A stretch of DNA of 64,000 nucleotides, taken from the NCBI GenBank assembly GCA_020310875.1, contig CM035444.1, forward strand, positions 111,854,795 through 111,918,794. Direction: 5' to 3'. The notes under the pieces are model-generated. The model saw nothing but the letters and a program-made list of their open reading frames with translations, had not been told where the DNA came from and did not search any database. Shown piece after piece: positions 58,204 through 64,000 of this stretch; position 1 is the first letter of the stretch; each line of letters starts with the position of its first letter. Source of the stretch: Ceratopteris richardii (Eukaryota; Streptophyta; Polypodiopsida; Polypodiales; Pteridaceae). The translations under genes were made by a program, and so were the position numbers.

Positions 58204-58575
58204 ATGCCAAAAGTAGGCTCTAAGCAGAAAGTCCCAGAGATACCTCTAGACAAAATAGGGGACATGTATGAGGGTGAAGAAGGTAATACTTATCTTCCAA
58301 TCACCTACCAAGGTTACACAACCAAAGCAATCATAGATTCAGGTGCTGGTGTTGCTATTGCGACCACCTCCTTGTGGAAGCAATGGGGCAAACCCACATT
58401 AAGACCAACTAGAATGAAGCTTCAAATGGTAGACGGTCATTTTGAAAGACCTCTAGGATCACTAGAAGGGATAACTATAACCACCTATGGTGTAGAGTTT
58501 GAACATACATTTGCTATATGTGACTTTGAGAAAAATAATATATATGAGATGATCCTAGGAAGACCCTTCCTATGA
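58204..58575 (+). pseudogene. G retropepsin (protease 1)
   Basis: The motif TKAIIDSGAGVAIATTSLW carries the catalytic DSGA (about 58.335-58.35 kb). It is followed by a flap-like region and the C-terminal YEMILGRPFL, the ILG motif of retropepsins. Family function is to cleave the gag-pol polyprotein. Position ahead of RT is standard for Ty3/gypsy. Confidence 0.88.
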
Positions 58576-58578
58576 CAA

Positions 58579-59940
58579 TTGCAAATAGTACAGGATTGGG
58601 GAACCAACTCCTTGTACTTACAACACTTAGGGATCACCACCAAGGTCAATTTGAAGGATTACACCTTCAGAGATGTACCACCCCTACAGTGGAATCCTAT
58701 CCACAAAGCGAAAGAAGATTCTATCTCTGTGCATTTTGGAAGTTCACCTGATCCATCCTGGTTGCATGAAGATACTCATTTGTGGATGTGCAAGGTCGTA
58801 GAGGAAGAGGAAAAACGCTTAAAGGCAAGAGAAGAAGGAACTTCTCCAGGAGATAGACCAATTAAAGACCCAGCCTATACACTGACGATCTTTCCAAATG
58901 AGGAATTTGAGCCTCATGGTTGGGCAGAAATCTTAGCTACCATGGACATTGCAGTCAATGAAGAACAATGGACACCTCATTGTGATGGGGAGGGTTATGA
59001 TATTTCAGTGTTCATGTGTTAGCCCTTGCTAGAAGAATGTGACCCTAGTGATGTCATAGAAGAAGAAGAATGACGATGATCTAGAATCCATTGTGATGGA
59101 TAGTTACTTTCACTCAGAGAAGCACTATTTAGAAGATGTAGGAGTGTTTAACCAGAAAGAAGAAGAACCTCTCACAAGCATTAAAACGGTGAATTCAACG
59201 GATGGAAGTGAGAGTAGGCAAAAGAAAAAGAAAAGAAAAGCAGTGAAACAAGAAGAGGAGGAATCATTGTTTGAAGTACTAGAAAATTTCAAGAAATATG
59301 AAGTTGAAGACCGAAAAATTTTGGTACAATTGCCTAAGAGAGAGGCCACCACAGGAGAATCATATGATAATAAAGAAAAAACTAAAAAGATTGTGGTAAC
59401 CATTGAAGGGAACGAAGAGCGATGTACGTACATAGGAGATGACCTAAGTGCAAAAGAAGAAGCAAAGCTTGTAGCTCTATTAAGAAAATATAGGGATGTG
59501 CTTGCATGGAACTATAGAGACTTAAAGGGGGTAGATCCGAGAATATGCTCTCATGTGATCCCCATGACAAATGATGCCAAGCCCACCGAACAGAAGCCCT
59601 ACACATATAATGATACATATGCAGCCAAAATAAAAGAAGAAATTGATAGGCTGATTGAAGCTGGATTCATCTATGAGATTGAACATACTGAATAGGTGTC
59701 CCCCATTGTAGTGGTGCCCAAGAAGAATGGATATCCGCTGCCAATCACAGAACACCTATTGGAGCGTGTTGCAGGCAAGGAAGTTTATAGCTTCCTTGAT
59801 GGATTTTTAGGTTACAATCAAGTAGCCATTGCCCCAGAAGATCAACACAAAACAGCTTTTGCCATAGAGTGGGGAATTTTTGCATTTCGTGTGATGCCAT
59901 TTGGGCTCACCTGTAAAATCATAGAAATATCACATATTGG
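58579..59940 (+). pseudogene. G protease-RT linker and reverse transcriptase
   Basis: A charged linker leads to the RT N-terminus: ALLRKYRDVLAWNYRDLKGV, EIDRLIEAGFIYEIEHTE, SPIVVVPKKNG, LDGFLGYNQVAIAPEDQHKT and GIFAFRVMPFGL. These are classical Ty3/gypsy RT landmarks. The region is broken and not all RT motifs are present. Confidence 0.88.
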
Positions 59941-60035
59941 CAGGAAGCATGTACAAACAAGATACTGAGGGCGTATTAGCTTGATGTGTTGAGGACGATG
60001 AACATAGTAGTTGGTTGCAATAAGCTCATGAAGGA

Positions 60036-61361
60036 TTGCTAGGAAATCACTATTCTAAACTACGAATAGTGCAGAATCTAAAATGTTTAGGAGTGTATTG
60101 GCCTAGCATGGACAAAGAAATTCATGAGTGGATTAAGAATTGTCCAGTGTGCCAGGAAAAACCCCCATCAGAGCATGCGACCCTTTATCAAGTGTCATTA
60201 ATTATAGATTGGAGCGCTCCATTGGTAGAATTTATGAGATCGGGAACATTACCCAAAGAGGCTAGTCTAGCAAGAAGACAAAGCATGGAGCAAGAAGCTC
60301 AAGACTATGCCTTAGTTGGAAACAACCTATACCGAAGAGGCAAAGATGGTTACCTAAGACTATGTGTTCATGAATCAGACTATTTGAAAGTCTTAGAAAA
60401 TGCACATAGTGGTGTTGCAGGTGGACATTTTGGTCTTGACCGAGTAATCAAGACCATTCTTTTCTCAGGACTTTGGTGGCCCACTCTTCATATGGATGCA
60501 CATACCTATCTGAAGAAATGTGACACATGCCAACGTGCACAATATCCAATTAGAAAAGGCGAGATGCCTTTGAGGCCAATGATGGGAGGATGTGCATTTT
60601 CTAAATGGGGTATAGACTTTGTAGGTCCTATTAACCCCCCAGCTCGAAACTCCGGCCATGGAGAGTACATTATTGTAGCCACAGATTACCTTACCAAGTG
60701 GGTAGAAGTTAAAGCTACAACAAAGAATGATGCTCAAAGTACGACAAAATTCTTATTTGAGAACATGTTCACGAGATATGGATTACCAATAGAGTTGATA
60801 AGCGATAGAGGCACACACTTCTTGAATAAAGTCATTGAAAATCTTCTTCAAAAATTCTTGGTGATACATAAGAAGTCTGCCCCCTATCATCCACAAGTTA
60901 ACGGAAAAGCTGAGAGCACAAATAAGGTCCTATGTAATGTCTTGATGAAACTGGTAAATAATAAATGCTCTGATTGGGACAAACAACTTCATCATGTTGT
61001 TTGGGCTTATCGAGTTTCCTACAAAATGGTACTCAATGCCACCCCATTTCAGATGGTCTTTGGATAGAAAGTTGTGCTACCATTAGACTTCCTAATCCCA
61101 GCATTAAAAGTAGCACAAGAGCATGAGTGGAATGGACATGAATTATCCTCTAGGATCTTTGATCTAGAATGCTTAGGTGAGATGAGGCTACGAGCAGCAG
61201 CACACATCTATGTTGCAAAGAAAAGACAAAAGGCCTACTTCGATGCACACATCAAGGATAAGGGACTGAAAGAGGGAGACCTAGTGTTGGTTTATACACT
61301 AAAGAAACATGCCCGAAAATTGGAGAAACGAGGACATTCAATTGGCCATTCTACAAGGTGA
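60036..61361 (+). pseudogene. G integrase
   Basis: A zinc-binding HHCC region (HSGVAGGHFGLDR with CDTCQRAQ, about 60.40-60.54 kb) is followed by the catalytic core: GIDFVGPINPP (first D), ISDRGTHF (second D) and HPQVNGKAES (E). A C-terminal part with QKAYFDAHIKDKGLKEGDLV follows. No chromodomain is recognised after it. The integrase core is long and well preserved. Confidence 0.92.
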
Positions 61362-61635
61362 CATCTTGCCAAACTATATTAGTGGATGTCGAGTCAAGCT
61401 ATATCAAGAACCTCTTACCGAGGATATGTTAATGAGACTCAACACTGCTAAGAAGCAAAAGGAAGAAGAGATAAGGGTTAGAGAATAAGCACAAGCAGAG
61501 GCTCAAGAGCGCATTAGGCGAAATAAGTTAAGGCAACTAGGCCTAGATGTCAACCCGAAAGCCCCAAAATATCACATGGACATGTGCCAAAAATCGGGCA
61601 TAATTACTTCTCAAATAGTCAATTGACGTCCCTTC

Positions 61636-62730
61636 GTGACCTTAGAGGTAGGACACAAAGAGAATGTAAGGACTGTGAGAGCATTGATTGACTCAGGTGC
61701 AGTAACTAGTGCCGTTCGACTCTCATATTGCCAAGCCTTGCAATTGAACATCAATCCCATAGAAGCCTATCTCATAGGATTGGGAGGTGTGGAAACCCCT
61801 TGTTTCGGCGAGGTGGAACTTCCCATCTATCTTCAAGATGTTCCAATGAGAGTCAAAATGCTAGTGTGCCAAGATGAGGACCTTACCGAACCACTTGTTT
61901 TGGGTCAAGATTGGATATATGACCATGCAGTTAACTTAAACCTAAGAAGTCAACTTCTTCAAGTTTGGATACATGAACAATGCATTACATTAGAATTAGA
62001 TAACTACATGATGACAAATCTAGGTGTCACACATTCTCTTAGTTCTTATAAGACTAATCTTATAGAAGAAGATGATGTAGGTGTCAAAAGCTCTATGATG
62101 CGGAAGAACTTAATCATGGAAGAACAGGCTCAAAGACAAGCGAACTCCTCCTCTTGTACAAAGACTAATGCCGTTGCAACAACTCAACCAAAAAGGCAAG
62201 CTAAACAGTACATGTCCACTGCTATATCAAATAGACAAAGGGAGTTCAAGAATAAAGTAGTTTCAGGCATGAAGCAGATCTGGGTACGAAAAGGAGAGCA
62301 ACCACCAGCCTTGCCAACACAATTCCCACCCATGCAAGCCAACAATGTGAAGACCAGAACCAAGCAACCACGACGAGCTCAACAAGAAGGTCTGCGACAA
62401 ATTTGGGTGCCTAAGAAATTAGTGGCACCTCAACAAGGGCAATTACACATGTGGGTTCCCAAAGGACTCTTACATACACAAAGGCCTATGCTCTCCACCA
62501 TGCAAAAGGTCTCAACTAAGAAGCCAAGGATAGAAAAGGGAAAGAACCGAGCACAGGGACCACAAGAGGATAAACTCACCTCTTCTGCAATAGTCAAAAG
62601 GCCAACAACAATGGTATGGGTATGGAAGCCAAAAGCACCAGTAGACCCCACAAAACCAAAAAGCCAACCACGAAGGATCAAACCCTCAAGGAACCATCCA
62701 AACATGAAGCAGCCAAAGGAGATCACTAAA
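61636..62730 (+). pseudogene. G 3' ORF with second retropepsin-like motif and WVPK repeats
   Basis: An open stretch downstream of integrase encodes VRALIDSGAVTSAVRLSYC (DSGA, about 61.68-61.71 kb) and, some 75 residues later, EPLVLGQDWIYDHAV. These are the two hallmarks of a retropepsin fold. The C-terminal half is basic and repeats a short motif: QIWVRKGE, QIWVPKKLV, HMWVPKGLL and MVWVWKPKAP (62.27-62.63 kb). The same motif occurs ahead of pol in the gag region. The role is unknown. Copia H interrupts the region at 62731. Confidence 0.75.
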
Positions 62731-63745
62731 TGTTGGAGACCTCTAAATCTCCAAAGGTTTGATCTATACTGATTTAAGATCACCTCTATATCAGTTATGG
62801 ATCAAACTTTACACAAATGTTATCTTCATTTACCAAAACTTTCAACTATCACTTCTCTCAGTGAAAATCTTCATTCTTCAATAGTCTGATTCACTGTTTG
62901 ACTTCATTAACTGCACATATCTTCAGATTTCTTCAAACCAATGATACACATATCTCCAAACTACCTCTGCGCAATCATATCAACCATTATTCCCTCAAAA
63001 GAATCAGTAAAACTTTAATTTCATCCTTAAGATCAAAAGTATGTCAGAAACTGTTTTCCTGAACAAGCGACTTTGACATAGGTAACTTCTAACGTTGATT
63101 TCTCACAGCACAGATCCCATTTTGCTAAATGCTTTTAGCCATAGCTTCCTTACCTTCTAACTTATATTTTGAATGCTCATTCATCAAAAACTTTACACTG
63201 TGCACTGAGATCTAAGCAAAACATTGACACAAAAAAATGCGTGACTCTGAGAGGTCTACCTACAGACTTTATATACACATGTTCCTATTGATCATACTCA
63301 CAACATGAAAAGAATTAGACCATGAAACTTTGAACATAGCTTCATTAGCTTCTAGATTAGATGTATACAAAAGGATTTCTGATCCACATGATCAAACTGA
63401 GAGAAATCTACGAAATATTGGTTGTTATTTTCTGAAGATGACTCTCTTCTCATCTATCTCTATGACACTTGTCTACTAATGACTCTCTCTCATGTATATC
63501 TTTACATCATTGACTTATATACATATGATTCTAGACTTATCCCGCATCTATTACATTACTCCTTACCATCCTAAGGATCATCTACACTCATAGTACAAGA
63601 ATTTCCATCTCTAATGTACATATGTATACAAGCTTCACTTCTGAGATCTCTTCACTTTCTCAAATGACTTCTTTCACTTCAATCTGATCATTGACATGCT
63701 TCAAACTCTTTTTAATCATCAATTTGTGATTTTTTTGTTCCAACA
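62731..63745 (-). repeat. H 3' LTR, 1015 bp
   Basis: On the plus strand it starts TGTTGGAGACCTC and ends GTTCCAACA. A minus-strand TATA (plus-strand ctttatatac) is at about 63267-63276. It has no coding sequence. Confidence 0.85.
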
Positions 63746-63757
63746 GCTCCCCCTCAA
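63746..63757 (-). promoter_or_regulatory. H polypurine tract
   Basis: The plus-strand gctccccctcaa is a minus-strand purine run ttgagggggagc directly before the LTR. It corresponds to that of families C and D. Confidence 0.85.
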
Positions 63758-64000
63758 TCACTAATTGTGACTATTCCATTCTTCTTTACTCCTGTCATCT
63801 CTTTGAACCTCTATAGCTTAGGTCCATCCAAGCTTTTTGTCAACATACCTGCAACTTGCTCTTTTGTTGGAGTATACAACACTTCAATCTCTTTATCAAG
63901 TAACTTTTCCCTCAAGAAATGATACTGAATCTCTATATGCTTAGTCGTGGCATGAAAAACAGGGTTACCTGCCAAATATAATGAACTCATATTGTCTCCA
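63758..64000 (-). pseudogene. H RNase H C-terminus (continues outside)
   Basis: The minus strand encodes GDNMSSLYLAGNPVFHA, TTKHIEIQYHFLREKLL, a KEQVAGMLTKSLDGPKL segment and a short tail. These are the final copia RNase H landmarks. It starts beyond the window. Confidence 0.85.

Larger units (their letters stand above)
50690..62730 (+). mobile_element. Ty3/gypsy element G (Athila/Tat-like), 5' LTR to 3' ORF
   Basis: The order is LTR, tRNA-Asp-type primer site, leader (hosting a 3.7 kb insertion), gag region with two short zinc knuckles, retropepsin, RT, integrase and a further ORF with a second retropepsin-like motif. Protease-RT-integrase order and the HHCC plus D-D-E integrase identify Ty3/gypsy. 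The primer site and lack of a recognised chromodomain point to the Athila/Tat side rather than chromoviruses. RNase H was not recognised. There are around ten breaks. The 3' end is interrupted by copia H. Confidence 0.85.
62731..64000 (-). mobile_element. Copia element H, 3' end only
   Basis: A minus-strand Ty1/copia element that continues past the right window edge. It has a 3' LTR of 1015 bp, a purine tract and the RNase H end of pol. The tail motifs resemble family D but the LTR sequence is different apart from its TGTTGGAG start. It is inserted in the 3' ORF of G; ctaaa (62726-62730) would be the left target duplication. Confidence 0.88.

Noticed and set aside
59125-59433. Serine/phenylalanine-rich minus-strand frame in G
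   Set aside because: It is the complement of a lysine/glutamate-rich linker before RT on the plus strand.

Overview
This 64 kb window looks like a repeat-dense intergenic block from a land plant with a large genome. The grounds are Ty1/copia pol sequences with plant-type first-strand primer sites (tggtatcagagc, complementary to initiator tRNA-Met), a Ty3/gypsy element with a tRNA-Asp-type primer site, AT-rich DNA and deep nesting. A fern, lycophyte or conifer would fit, but nothing seen fixes the clade. I found no host protein gene, no rRNA and no intact tRNA gene. Essentially everything is fossil LTR retrotransposon, plus one inverted-repeat-bounded insertion of unknown kind.

Layout. 1-7355: element A1, with gypsy-style LTRs around unfamiliar proline-rich, coiled-coil and other proteins, split by a 1.86 kb solo LTR (3677-5536, TSD ttcat). 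7369-8610: remnant of copia family B (B1). About 8611-11425: old copia F, a relative of family C. 11426-48939: copia B2, the host of the main nest. Inside B2 gag sits E (12551-46660, TSD gtttt), a short gag-only LTR element. Inside E sits C (13658-44981, TSD acttt), a tandem of four LTRs and three gag-pol units. Inside the second C LTR sits minus-strand copia D1 (19987-33089, TSD cctaa). Inside D1 pol sits its close relative D2 (21806-28358, TSD atata). A separate 891 bp solo LTR (18380-19270, TSD agtgg) lies in the first C unit. 48940 to about 50690: 5' end of A2, a relative of A1, with a palindromic CGCGATTTT-type array in its leader. About 50690-62730: gypsy element G, carrying a 3.7 kb inverted-repeat-bounded insertion (51461-55199), gag, protease, RT, integrase and a 3' ORF with a second retropepsin-like motif. 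62731-64000: minus-strand copia H, inserted in the 3' ORF of G and running off the window.

The stratigraphy is consistent. Hand-counted LTR differences rise from the innermost element outward: D2 about 1%, D1 about 2%, C about 5%, E about 7%. These come from partial manual alignments and are approximate. The parts do not form a host pathway. Their interest lies in element architecture (the C tandem, gag-only E, the flanking ORFs of G, the unknown proteins of A1) and in the fully recoverable order of insertion.
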